Shown one piece after another: positions 43,531 through 52,011 of a DNA stretch of 64,000 nt (position 1 is its first letter; every line of letters starts with the position of its first letter). Location of the stretch: positions 2,182,501 to 2,246,500 of the forward strand of contig NZ_CP036266.1 in NCBI RefSeq assembly GCF_007744075.1. The letters are read 5' to 3'. The position numbers and the translations under genes are program-made. Below the pieces are notes generated by a model. The model ran no database searches, was not told the DNA's origin, and was given only the letters and a program-made list of their open reading frames with translations. Source of the DNA: Gimesia chilikensis (GTDB lineage: Bacteria; Planctomycetota; Planctomycetia; Planctomycetales; Planctomycetaceae).

Positions 43531-45339
43531 ATGCGACTGCTGCTCATTACTCTGTGGCTGTTTTCAGGGCTCAATCCGGTTCTGGCCGCCGGTCAACCCA
43601 ATGTGATCCTGATTATGAGTGATGACCAGGGTTACGGTGAACTTTCCTGTCACGGAAATCCTCTGCTCAAAACTCCCCACCTCGATCAGCTGGCCTCCGA
43701 GAGTGTCCGTCTGACCGACTTTCACGTCGCCCCGATGTGTACCCCGACCCGGGGGCAACTGATGACCGGGCAGGACGCGTTTCGCAATGCCGCCATGAAT
43801 GTCAGCAGCGGGCGGACGCTGCTCAGACCCGAACTCCAGACCATGGCCAACCAGTTTCAGGTGGCCGGTTATCGCACCGGCATGTTCGGAAAATGGCATC
43901 TGGGAGACAATTATCCCTATCGTCCGCAGGATCGTGGCTTCCAGGAAACACTCTGGTTTCCCTCATCGCATATCAGTTCTGTGCCCGATTACTGGATCAA
44001 CGATTATTTTGATGATACCTATCTGCAAAACGGACACCGCGTAAAACAGAGCGGTTATTGCACGGATGTCTTTTTTCGTGAAATGCAGAACTGGATCCGT
44101 ACCCGTGATGAATCCCTTCCGTTTTTTGCCTACCTGCCTCTGAATGCGCCCCACGGACCGTTGTATGTCCCCGATCATTATCGGCGACCAGTCGAAGCAG
44201 CACTCCGGGAGCATCCCGAGGTAGTGCAACATCTCAAACCCCAGCGCAGAAAAGCACTGATCAGCTACCTCGCGATGTGCGCTAACATTGATGAAAACAT
44301 CGGCAAGCTGGATCAGTTTTTGAGCGAATCGAAACTGCGCGACGATACGATTGTCATTTTTCTCACCGATAACGGCAGTACGATGGGCCCTGATTACTTT
44401 AACGCTGGCATGCGTGGCAGGAAGGTGACGCTCTGGGAGGGCGGCCATCGTGTTCCCTGTTTCATCCGCTGGCCACACGGTAAGCTGGGCCCGGCGCGCG
44501 ACCTGAATGATCTGGCCCACGTCCAGGATCTGCTCCCCACATTGGCCGAGCTCTGTGAGCTCCCTCTGCCTGAGCAGCGACTGGACGGGATCAGTCTGGC
44601 GCCGCGCCTGCGGGGAGATGTCAAATCGCTGCCGGACCGCATGTTGGTCGTCAACTACAGCCGCATGCCCATCGTCGGCAATAAGAAAAACATGTTCCTC
44701 GCGAAGCCCCGTAAAGAAGGAGCCGCCGTCCTCTGGAAACGCTGGCGCTGGCTGGAGAACCGGGAACTGTATGATCTCACCAGCGATCCGCTTCAGAAAC
44801 AGAACGTGGCAGAGCAGCATCCGGAAGTCGTCGCCCGGATGCAGGCGCACCTCGACCAGTGGTGGAAAGAGCTACAACCGCACGTAGCCGAGCCGCAGCG
44901 CGTGATTATTGGCCATGCGGCGGAGAACCCTTCAATGCTCACTGCCTGTGAATGGCTGGACGTCTTTGTCGATCAGCAGGGGCAGGTGCGTCGTGGAATC
45001 CGCCGCAACGGCACCTGGCAGCTGACGATTGCCGAGGCGGGCAACTATGAATTCGAATTGCGTCGCTGGCCCCGCGAAAGTGGATTGAAGCTGAACGCGG
45101 GCACGCCGGCTATCAAAGTAACCGATGGCCAGCTCGCCGAAGGAGTGGCGCTACCAGTCGCGAAAGGCCGCCTCAAAATTGGCAGTTTCGAAGCGACGGC
45201 CAAACCGGATGCCGATGGGGAGTCGATTACGATTGAGACTCCCTTGAAGCCCGGACAACTGGAACTGACAACCTGGCTCCTGGATAAGCAGGGACGGGAA
45301 ATCTGTGGTGCCTACTATGTCTATGTGAACCGGAAGTGA
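43531..45339 (+). CDS. Secreted type I sulfatase (formylglycine-dependent)
   Basis: A 602-residue arylsulfatase-family enzyme with a signal peptide (1-20, PVLAA cleavage region). Metal residues D31-D32 (MSDDQGYG) and the sulfatase signature CTPTR, in which Cys70 becomes formylglycine by a modifying enzyme, are present. Further blocks: GKWHLGD, LPLNAPHGP and FLTDNG. Residues about 470-602 form an extra beta-rich C-terminal domain. Such enzymes desulfate algal or host polysaccharides in the periplasm; planctomycetes carry many. Confidence 0.93.
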   Translation: MRLLLITLWLFSGLNPVLAAGQPNVILIMSDDQGYGELSCHGNPLLKTPHLDQLASESVRLTDFHVAPMCTPTRGQLMTGQDAFRNAAMNVSSGRTLLRPELQTMANQFQVAGYRTGMFGKWHLGDNYPYRPQDRGFQETLWFPSSHISSVPDYWINDYFDDTYLQNGHRVKQSGYCTDVFFREMQNWIRTRDESLPFFAYLPLNAPHGPLYVPDHYRRPVEAALREHPEVVQHLKPQRRKALISYLAMCANIDENIGKLDQFLSESKLRDDTIVIFLTDNGSTMGPDYFNAGMRGRKVTLWEGGHRVPCFIRWPHGKLGPARDLNDLAHVQDLLPTLAELCELPLPEQRLDGISLAPRLRGDVKSLPDRMLVVNYSRMPIVGNKKNMFLAKPRKEGAAVLWKRWRWLENRELYDLTSDPLQKQNVAEQHPEVVARMQAHLDQWWKELQPHVAEPQRVIIGHAAENPSMLTACEWLDVFVDQQGQVRRGIRRNGTWQLTIAEAGNYEFELRRWPRESGLKLNAGTPAIKVTDGQLAEGVALPVAKGRLKIGSFEATAKPDADGESITIETPLKPGQLELTTWLLDKQGREICGAYYVYVNRK

Positions 45340-45348
45340 GAGCAATTG

Positions 45349-46227
45349 CTACTTCGGTTCTTTTTCAGAGGCATTGAGCAGTGTCTGAGCAAATGATTCC
45401 AGATGGCGGATATTGTCACAGAAGGCGGCATACTGCATCTGCTGCCGGATTGGCTCTTTAAGAGCCCGTCCGCCGACGACAAAGGCCACATCCATACCGA
45501 ATTCATCATACAGTTCGGCATAGTTTTGCAGGAATTCCTGTTCGTTACGGATGTAGCTCACGCTCAGCCAGAACATCCGCGGCCGTTGTTGCTCGATCGC
45601 CGCGGCCAGGGTGGAGAAGGGGAGGTTGGTTCCCAGTGAAGACGCATTCCATTTAATGTCACGGAGTACCAGTTCAACCATCGTGGTCGCCAGACTGTAA
45701 AGATCCCCTTCCACCGCACCACCGAAGGCGACGGGGGCATCAAGTGGGGGATTGGGAATCAGTGTCCGCAATTCGTGCAGCAGCCGCAGGGCCAGCTCGC
45801 AACCTCGTCGTTCCTGGTAGACCTCCGCTTCTCCACACTCCCAACGATCGCCGATGGTCACAAACGAGCGACCGATCACCAGATCACAGATGGCGCTGAT
45901 GCTGTGTTCCGCCAGATAGAGGTCCAGCACAATCTGACGGCAGAGGTCTTCTTCGCCTCTTAATAACGCCTCGGTGAGCTGTTCCTCAGCACGATCAATC
46001 ACCCGGCTGGTCTGTCCGGTGGTGGCTGGGAGTCCCAATACTTCAGGGCGTACCAGGTCATATTTGCTGGAACGTAAAAATTCGATCAGATCCGGCAGGG
46101 CAATCCGACGGTGCCCCCCAGCCGTGTACTGGGTGGGGATTACTCCTTTATCGCACCAGCGTTTGACGGAGGATTCACTGGCCTGGATGGCACGGGCTAC
46201 CTGTTTAGACGTCAGAAATTCGTGCAT
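45349..46227 (-). CDS. MerR-type regulator with degenerate cobalamin-binding domain
   Basis: A 292-residue regulator of CarH/LitR architecture. Residues 1-60 are a MerR winged helix (LTSKQVARAIQASESSVKRW, GGHRRI). Residues about 75-155 match the four-helix cap that holds cobalamin, with W129 and, nine residues on, E139-R140 in place of the usual Glu-His. Residues about 163-285 are a B12-binding-like Rossmann domain. The lower ligand motif D-x-H-x-x-G reads D175-L-Y177-S-L-A180, so the cobalt-binding His is absent. It diverges from the sigma factor gene and probably controls that operon. Confidence 0.85.
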   Translation of the reverse strand: MHEFLTSKQVARAIQASESSVKRWCDKGVIPTQYTAGGHRRIALPDLIEFLRSSKYDLVRPEVLGLPATTGQTSRVIDRAEEQLTEALLRGEEDLCRQIVLDLYLAEHSISAICDLVIGRSFVTIGDRWECGEAEVYQERRGCELALRLLHELRTLIPNPPLDAPVAFGGAVEGDLYSLATTMVELVLRDIKWNASSLGTNLPFSTLAAAIEQQRPRMFWLSVSYIRNEQEFLQNYAELYDEFGMDVAFVVGGRALKEPIRQQMQYAAFCDNIRHLESFAQTLLNASEKEPK

Positions 46228-46401
46228 TTGACTTGGTTCTGAAGTGGACGATCTGGTCGTTATAGAAAAAGGACATAAACATTCAATATACAGATACTAG
46301 TTCGGAAACTGTAACCTGACAAGTCACATAATTATAAGTTCCTCAATAGTAACAGGATACATTCAGTTTTGCTGAAATGAACGTTTTGGACGAATTTATG
46401 G

Positions 46402-46430
46402 TTGTTTTTGTTTTCCTGAATGCATATAAA
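46402..46430 (+). promoter_or_regulatory. Candidate sigma-70-type promoter of the sigma/lipid operon
   Basis: TTGTTT at 46402-46407 and TATAAA at 46425-46430 are separated by exactly 17 bases, 45 bases before the chosen sigma factor start. Upstream, a short dyad TTCAG-ttttg-CTGAA near 46363-46378 could be an operator, but this is weak. Confidence 0.45.
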
Positions 46431-46475
46431 TGATGTAGACGAAATGAACGAATTTCGATTTTCAGGAATATGAAA

Positions 46476-47423
46476 ATGATAGTGTGTTCAAAAGATCATT
46501 GTAAGCAGTCATCTCAGCAGCTGGCAGAACGTGCCCGTAAGATTCTGCAGGCTGAAATCGATTTTATTCCGAATCCCAGCTTTCAGGATTCAGATGCGGA
46601 CGAAGTGATTCTGGGGCAACCCTTGCCTGAGAGTAACACTGAGATTACAGCTGCTGCCTTTACGAAACCGGGCAGCCGCGCACTCTCGACTCAAATCGCC
46701 CGTCTCTGTCGCTCAGAAGTGCTGTCAGCAGCTGACGAGCAGGATCTGTTTCGCAGAATGAACTACCTTAAGTTCAAAGCCAATATGCATCGTTGCAAAC
46801 TCGACCCGGAAGAGGTCGAACCCTGCGAACTGGAGCGAATTGAAACTCTGCTCCAACAGGCAGAGCAGGTTCGCGATCAGATCTTTCGCAGTAACATGCG
46901 ACTGGTGGTCTCGATCGTCAAGAAATGCGTGACTCCAGGTGTGTGCTTCGATGAGTTACTCAGTGACGGCTGCCTGACGCTGATGCATGCGATCGAAAAG
47001 TTCGATTATGCCCGGGGTTTCCGCTTCAGTACTTACGCATACCACTCCATTTCGAATTATGCGTATCGCAAAATTGCCAATCGCCGCAAGGAACGCAACA
47101 AATTCAAACAGCTGGGTGAAGAACGCACTCTGGAAGAACTGCAGGAGCAGAAGAATCCAATGATGGTCCGCGCGGTCTGGGATGAGCTCTCCGACCTGCT
47201 CAAGCAGACGATTGACACCCTCGATCAGCGGGAACAGTTTATTGTCCGCAGCCGGTTTGCTCTGGGCAAGCATCGCAAGATTCAGACCTTTCAGAAACTG
47301 GCCGATGAACTGGGAATCTCCAAAGAACGGGTGCGTCAGTTGGAACAGCGGGCGGTTGCCAAACTGAGAGCACTCGCAGAAGGGTCCCGTCTGGATGCAA
47401 TTCGTGAACTGGTCGGCGGCTGA
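46476..47423 (+). CDS. Sigma-70 family RNA polymerase sigma factor, atypical region 2.3
   Basis: A 315-residue group 2/3-like sigma factor. It has a region 1.2-like block (ALSTQIARLCRSEVLSAADEQDLF), region 2 (RSNMRLVVSIVKK, LLSDGCLTLMHAIEKFDYARGFRFSTYA), region 3 and a region 4 helix-turn-helix (FQKLADELGISKERVRQLEQRAVAKL). After FSTYA, where most housekeeping sigmas have Trp-Trp-Ile-Arg-Gln, it has YHSISNY, so the DNA-melting aromatics differ. It should direct a special promoter set. AGGA lies eight bases before ATG 46476; ATG 46470 would be too close. It is followed by the lipid-modification genes. Confidence 0.88.
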   Translation: MIVCSKDHCKQSSQQLAERARKILQAEIDFIPNPSFQDSDADEVILGQPLPESNTEITAAAFTKPGSRALSTQIARLCRSEVLSAADEQDLFRRMNYLKFKANMHRCKLDPEEVEPCELERIETLLQQAEQVRDQIFRSNMRLVVSIVKKCVTPGVCFDELLSDGCLTLMHAIEKFDYARGFRFSTYAYHSISNYAYRKIANRRKERNKFKQLGEERTLEELQEQKNPMMVRAVWDELSDLLKQTIDTLDQREQFIVRSRFALGKHRKIQTFQKLADELGISKERVRQLEQRAVAKLRALAEGSRLDAIRELVGG

Positions 47424-47458
47424 ATTTGACGTTTATTCAATGACAAGAACGGTGAAGT

Positions 47459-47869
47459 ATGGATCGTGAATATTGTGAAATCGAAGCTTTCTATGATGGC
47501 GACTGCCCGCTTTGCCGGCGGGAGGTCAACCTGCTGAAGCGATTCGATCGCCGCCACAAGATTCATTTCACCGATATCGCCGCAGATGACTTTGATCCAG
47601 ACGTTTATGGAAAAACACAATCTGAATTTATGGAAGAGATGCAGGGACGTCTCCCCGACGGTTCCTGGGTCAGTGGAGTTGAAGTCTTTCGCCGTCTCTA
47701 TTCTGCGATAGGACTCCGTTGGCTCGTGGCTCCGACCCATCTGCCCGGTATTTCACATAGTCTCGATTATCTCTACAGACATTTCGCCCGTCACAGGTTA
47801 AAATTAACAGGGCGCTGCCAGCAGGGGCAGTGTACAGTGAAGCCGCCTCAAGATAAGGTCCATTCATGA
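47459..47869 (+). CDS. DCC-family thiol-disulfide oxidoreductase (DUF393)
   Basis: A 136-residue small protein with the family motif AFYDGDCPLCRREVNLL. C16 and C19 form the CxxC redox pair in a thioredoxin-like setting. DCC proteins are of uncertain function. The stop overlaps the next start by four bases (47866-47869), so it belongs to the lipid-modification operon. A 35-base gap separates it from the sigma gene, with no terminator. Confidence 0.88.
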   Translation: MDREYCEIEAFYDGDCPLCRREVNLLKRFDRRHKIHFTDIAADDFDPDVYGKTQSEFMEEMQGRLPDGSWVSGVEVFRRLYSAIGLRWLVAPTHLPGISHSLDYLYRHFARHRLKLTGRCQQGQCTVKPPQDKVHS

Positions 47870-49200
47870 AAATTGCCATCATTGGTAGCGGCATTTCCGG
47901 TTTGACGGCTGCCTGGTTTCTGCATCGACAGCACGACGTCACGATCTTCGAAGCGAATAACTACATCGGCGGACACACCAACACGATCGAAGTCGATCTG
48001 GAAGGCGAGCAACATCCCGTCGACACCGGGTTCATCGTTTTTAACCATCAGACCTACCCGAACTTCACCCGCATGTTGGACCGACTGGGAATCACATCAC
48101 AGCCGACCCGCATGAGTTTCAGCATGAAGTGTGAACGAACCGGGCTGGAATACCGGGGCGCCGATCTCAATGGCTTTTTTGCCCAGCGCAAGAATCTGTT
48201 CAACCCTCGCTTCTACAAACTTCTGAGTGATATTTTTCGCTTCAACAAACAGTCGCTGGCCCTGCTGAATTCCGATAATGATACCTTGACGGTCGGCGAA
48301 TACCTCAAGCGTGAGAACTACTCCCGCGAATTTATCGATCAGTATTTTCTCCCCATGGGGTCGGCGATCTGGTCCTGCCCGGTAGGCACTTTCGAACAGT
48401 TTCCCATTCGCTTCATCGTGGAGTTCTACCGCAACCATGGCATCCTGGCGATCCGGGAGCTGCCTGAGTGGCGTGTGGTTTGTGGTGGTTCACACCAGTA
48501 TGTGAAAGCGATCACCGCCGACTTTCGAGAGTCAATCCGTCTGCAGACCCCCATTCACGCTGTCAGGCGTCTCGAGGAAGGTGTGGAAGTGACTCCAGTC
48601 AACGCTGCTTCTGAAGAGTTCGATCACGTGATTTTCGCCTGCCACAGCGATCAGGCTTTGCGAATTCTCGGTAGCGACGTAGACCCGGTCGAACGCGAAC
48701 TGCTCTCTGCATTCCCCTATGAACCGAATATCGCCCAGCTGCATACCGACACAAGCGTTCTGCCCCGCAGCGAACGGGCCTGGGCCTGTTGGAATTACTT
48801 TATGCCCAGGGGCGAGAATCGCAAAGCAACAATTACCTATAATATGAATCAGCTGCAGAGCCTCGACTCGCAGCATACGTTCTGTGTGACACTCAATGGT
48901 GAGGAGCGGGTCGATCCTTCCAGGGTCATTCGCCGTATCGAATATGCCCATCCCATTTTTACGATCGAGCGGGCTGAGACCCAGCGCCGTCACGCGGAAG
49001 TGATCAATCAGCGAAATACATCGTTTTGTGGTGCCTACTGGGGCAACGGATTTCACGAGGATGGCGTTAACAGTGCCCTGGCGGTCTGCCGAACTTTACT
49101 GGAAACAGAAGATATATGGAAAGCGGAATCTACACCGGCTGGGTTCGACACAGACGACTTAAACCCGTCGAACACAGCTTTCGCAATCGAATCTACCTGA
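47866..49200 (+). CDS. FAD-dependent amine-oxidase-like protein
   Basis: A 444-residue flavoprotein. The FAD site opens IIGSGISGLTAAWFL (G7-x-G9-x2-G12), then FEANNYIGGHTNTIEVD with the acidic ribose-binding residue, VDTGFIVFN, and the late GAYWGNGFHEDGVNSAL. It belongs to the flavin amine oxidase/protoporphyrinogen oxidase-like group that regularly accompanies DUF1365 and CFA synthases. It probably oxidises or desaturates a lipid tail, but the reaction is not known. Its last 85 bases overlap the DUF1365 gene. Confidence 0.88.
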   Translation: MKIAIIGSGISGLTAAWFLHRQHDVTIFEANNYIGGHTNTIEVDLEGEQHPVDTGFIVFNHQTYPNFTRMLDRLGITSQPTRMSFSMKCERTGLEYRGADLNGFFAQRKNLFNPRFYKLLSDIFRFNKQSLALLNSDNDTLTVGEYLKRENYSREFIDQYFLPMGSAIWSCPVGTFEQFPIRFIVEFYRNHGILAIRELPEWRVVCGGSHQYVKAITADFRESIRLQTPIHAVRRLEEGVEVTPVNAASEEFDHVIFACHSDQALRILGSDVDPVERELLSAFPYEPNIAQLHTDTSVLPRSERAWACWNYFMPRGENRKATITYNMNQLQSLDSQHTFCVTLNGEERVDPSRVIRRIEYAHPIFTIERAETQRRHAEVINQRNTSFCGAYWGNGFHEDGVNSALAVCRTLLETEDIWKAESTPAGFDTDDLNPSNTAFAIEST

Positions 49201-49913
49201 TGTACCTCGATCTGGATGAACTCGATTCCGTGTTCGAGGGACGCTGGTGCTGGTCTACCCGTCGTCCGGCTCTCGCACGGTTTCGCAGAGCCGATCATCT
49301 GGGCGATCCAACCCAACCACTGGGAGAATCGATTCGCGACTTTGTGGTAGAGCAGGGCTATCCCCGACCCGAGGGGCCGATTCGGCTGCTCACGCATCTG
49401 CGGTATTTCGGATTTGTGATGAACCCGGTCTCTTTCTACTACTGTTTTAATCGTACAGGCACAGATTGGGAAACCGTCGTCGCGGAAGTGAACAACACGC
49501 CCTGGGGAGAACGGCACTGTTATGTGATTTCGCGGAAACAACTGGAAGCAAACCGGGACGATCAACTGATGCAGAAGGTTTTTCATGTTTCTCCCTTCAT
49601 GCCTCTGGACATGCAGTATGGCTGGAAACTGACAGAGCCCCATCAAAAACTGACCGTTCATATCGATAACTATCGTGAAAGTGAAAAAGTATTTGACGTG
49701 ACGATGCAACTGGAACGACGGGAGATCACAACCCGCAACCTGTGGCAGGTCCTGCTGACTTATCCGTTGATGACCTGGTACGTGTTTGCGGCGATCTACT
49801 GGCAGGCACTCCGCCTGTGGTGGAAGAAGGTTCCCTTCTATCCCCATCCCAGACATCTCTCGACCACAGACAATCAAATTACAGGCACAGAGCCCAACGC
49901 GAGGACCTCATGA
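49116..49913 (+). CDS. DUF1365 family protein
   Basis: A 265-residue protein of DUF1365. Family blocks: IYTGWVRHRRLKPVEHSFRN at the start, LLTHLRYFGFVMNPVSFYYC, VAEVNNTPWGERHCYV, KVFHVSPFMPLDMQY. A hydrophobic helix near 215-235 (PLMTWYVFAAIYWQAL) suggests membrane association. The function is unknown; the family is found beside CFA synthase and flavin oxidase genes. The 85-base overlap upstream and the 4-base overlap downstream (49910-49913) show tight coupling. Confidence 0.9.
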   Translation: MESGIYTGWVRHRRLKPVEHSFRNRIYLMYLDLDELDSVFEGRWCWSTRRPALARFRRADHLGDPTQPLGESIRDFVVEQGYPRPEGPIRLLTHLRYFGFVMNPVSFYYCFNRTGTDWETVVAEVNNTPWGERHCYVISRKQLEANRDDQLMQKVFHVSPFMPLDMQYGWKLTEPHQKLTVHIDNYRESEKVFDVTMQLERREITTRNLWQVLLTYPLMTWYVFAAIYWQALRLWWKKVPFYPHPRHLSTTDNQITGTEPNARTS

Positions 49914-51220
49914 GTACCATCAACGATTCCCCTGAGCTGACCTGGAACGCATCTGCGTCTGCCGGTCTCATGGACACGACCTGCCGCACACTTTTATTAA
50001 AGAAATTACAGTCGATGCAGCACGGCCGGATAACCCTCATCGATGGAGAACAGGAGCAGCATTTTGGCGATCCGGATGCCGGCTTACGAGCCGTTGTCCT
50101 GGTGCAGAATCCTCGCTTCTACCGTCGGGCTGTCCTTGAGGGAGGCCTGGGCATTGCACAATCACTGATCGACGGTGACTGGTCCTGTCATAATCTGACG
50201 GCACTGGTGCGGATCTTCATTCGCAACCTGGAAGTCACCGATCGCTTTGAAGGGGGCATGGCCTGGTTCCGACAGTGTGCCGCCCGGCTCGGGCACTGGC
50301 TCAGACGGAATACACGCCTCGGCGCAGCCCGCAACATTCATGCACACTACGATCTGGGGAACGATTTTTACCGCCTCTTCCTGGACGATACCATGAGCTA
50401 TTCCTGCGGCGTCTTCGAACAGGAGACCGACACCATGCAGGAGGCCTCTTTGAATAAGCTGGACCGCGTCTGCCGGAATCTGAATCTGAAACCGGGCGAT
50501 CATCTGCTGGAGATCGGCACGGGCTGGGGAGGGCTGGCCGTGCATGCCGCCCAGTTTTATGGTTGTCGGGTGACGACCACCACCATTTCGCAGGAGCAAT
50601 ACAACCTGGCTGCCGAGCGTGTGGACGCCGCCGGACTGACGGATCGCGTGACACTCCAGCTGAAAGACTACCGCGATCTGGAAGGACAGTACGATAAACT
50701 GGTTTCAATCGAAATGATTGAAGCGGTTGGAGCCGAGTTCTTCGAGACTTACTTTCAGAAGTGCTCGGACCTGCTCAAGCCGGACGGCATGATGTTGCTG
50801 CAGGGAATCGTAATCAAGGATCAGCGGTTCAAAGAATATCTCAAAAGCGTGGATTTCATCCGCCGCTACATTTTCCCGGGAGGCTGCCTCCCTTCGGTGG
50901 CTGCGATCCTGGAAACAACATCCCGGGTAACCGATTTCCGCCTCCTGCAACTGGAAGATATCGCTCCTCATTATGCCCAGACACTCCGCTGCTGGCGGGA
51001 AGCCTTTCATGAGCGGATCGACGCGGTCCGCGCGCAGGGCTATTCCGAGTCGTTCATTCGCATGTGGGATTATTATTTCTGTTACTGCGAAGCCGCTTTT
51101 GAAGAGCGGCAGTGTAACACGGTGCAGATGCTGCTCGCCAAGCCGGCGTGTCGCTTCGATCTCGTACGTCATCATGCACTTCGCGACTTGACCAAAGAGG
51201 CTGAGGAGGTGCTCGCTTGA
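49910..51220 (+). CDS. cfa: Cyclopropane-fatty-acyl-phospholipid synthase
   Basis: A 436-residue SAM enzyme acting on double bonds of membrane phospholipid acyl chains. The N-terminal lipid-binding part (1-140) is present, then HYDLGNDFYRLFLDDTMSYSCGVF with C166 at the position of E. coli Cfa C139 (bicarbonate site), the SAM motif LEIGTGWGG (200-208), SIEMIEAVG and FIRRYIFPGG. It either makes cyclopropanes or methylates the chain. The start is fixed by the overlap with DUF1365; the stop overlaps the next TTG start. Confidence 0.92.
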   Translation: MSTINDSPELTWNASASAGLMDTTCRTLLLKKLQSMQHGRITLIDGEQEQHFGDPDAGLRAVVLVQNPRFYRRAVLEGGLGIAQSLIDGDWSCHNLTALVRIFIRNLEVTDRFEGGMAWFRQCAARLGHWLRRNTRLGAARNIHAHYDLGNDFYRLFLDDTMSYSCGVFEQETDTMQEASLNKLDRVCRNLNLKPGDHLLEIGTGWGGLAVHAAQFYGCRVTTTTISQEQYNLAAERVDAAGLTDRVTLQLKDYRDLEGQYDKLVSIEMIEAVGAEFFETYFQKCSDLLKPDGMMLLQGIVIKDQRFKEYLKSVDFIRRYIFPGGCLPSVAAILETTSRVTDFRLLQLEDIAPHYAQTLRCWREAFHERIDAVRAQGYSESFIRMWDYYFCYCEAAFEERQCNTVQMLLAKPACRFDLVRHHALRDLTKEAEEVLA

Positions 51221-52011
51221 ATCCCTGGTGGATGATTCTGATCGGCGGCGCAGGCATGTCGGCTGTCATGGGACTGCTCTGGTTGCTCCAGAAACGGACC
51301 GGGGATGCAGGCATTGTTGATGTCGCCTGGGGCATGGGCGTCGGCTTGCTCAGTCTGTTTTTTGCCTGGGGAAGTGTGGAAGGCGATTTGATCAGGCGGA
51401 TCATTGTCGCGGCGCTGGCTCTGCTCTGGTCTTTAAGACTCAGTGGTTACATACTCTATCGCGTCTTAACCATGCCCGAAGACGGGCGTTATCAGACCCT
51501 CAAAGAAAAATGGGGAACCGCCGCCCAGGGGAAACTTTTCTGGTTTTATCAGCTCCAGGCAGTGGGAAGTCTGCTCTTTGCCCTCCCGATGTTGCTGGCG
51601 GCCCGCAGTACGGCACCTCTGGGGTTTCTTGATTATCTCGGAATCGCAATCTGGTTTGCTGCGATCTCAGGGGAACTCATCGCCGATCAGCAGCTGTCAC
51701 GATTTCGCTCAGATCCGCACCAGACGGGGCAGGTCTGTCAGCGCGGACTCTGGCACTATTCCCGGCACCCGAATTACTTTTTTGAATGGCTGCACTGGTG
51801 GGCCTACGTCTGTCTGGCCATCCAGGCGCCCTGGGGCTGGCTGACAATTCTTGGTCCACTCCTGATGCTGCATTTCATCCTCAATGTGACGGGGATTCCT
51901 CCTACGGAAGCCCAGGCCATCAAGAGCCGGGGCGAAGCCTATCGCGAATATCAGCGGACCACGAGCGCCTTCTTTCCCTGGCCTCCTAAACCCAAACAGG
52001 TGACAACATGA
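51217..52011 (+). CDS. DUF1295 membrane protein (steroid reductase-like fold)
   Basis: A 264-residue protein with about six or seven membrane segments. The C-terminal part has CQRGLWHYSRHPNYFFEWLHWW, the NADPH/SAM-site motif shared by DUF1295, steroid 5-alpha-reductases and isoprenylcysteine methyltransferases. It probably reduces or methylates a lipid substrate within the membrane. It begins with TTG 51217 in a TTGA overlap with the cfa stop, and its stop overlaps the next ATG by four bases, so no other start fits the operon better. Confidence 0.87.
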   Translation: MNPWWMILIGGAGMSAVMGLLWLLQKRTGDAGIVDVAWGMGVGLLSLFFAWGSVEGDLIRRIIVAALALLWSLRLSGYILYRVLTMPEDGRYQTLKEKWGTAAQGKLFWFYQLQAVGSLLFALPMLLAARSTAPLGFLDYLGIAIWFAAISGELIADQQLSRFRSDPHQTGQVCQRGLWHYSRHPNYFFEWLHWWAYVCLAIQAPWGWLTILGPLLMLHFILNVTGIPPTEAQAIKSRGEAYREYQRTTSAFFPWPPKPKQVTT

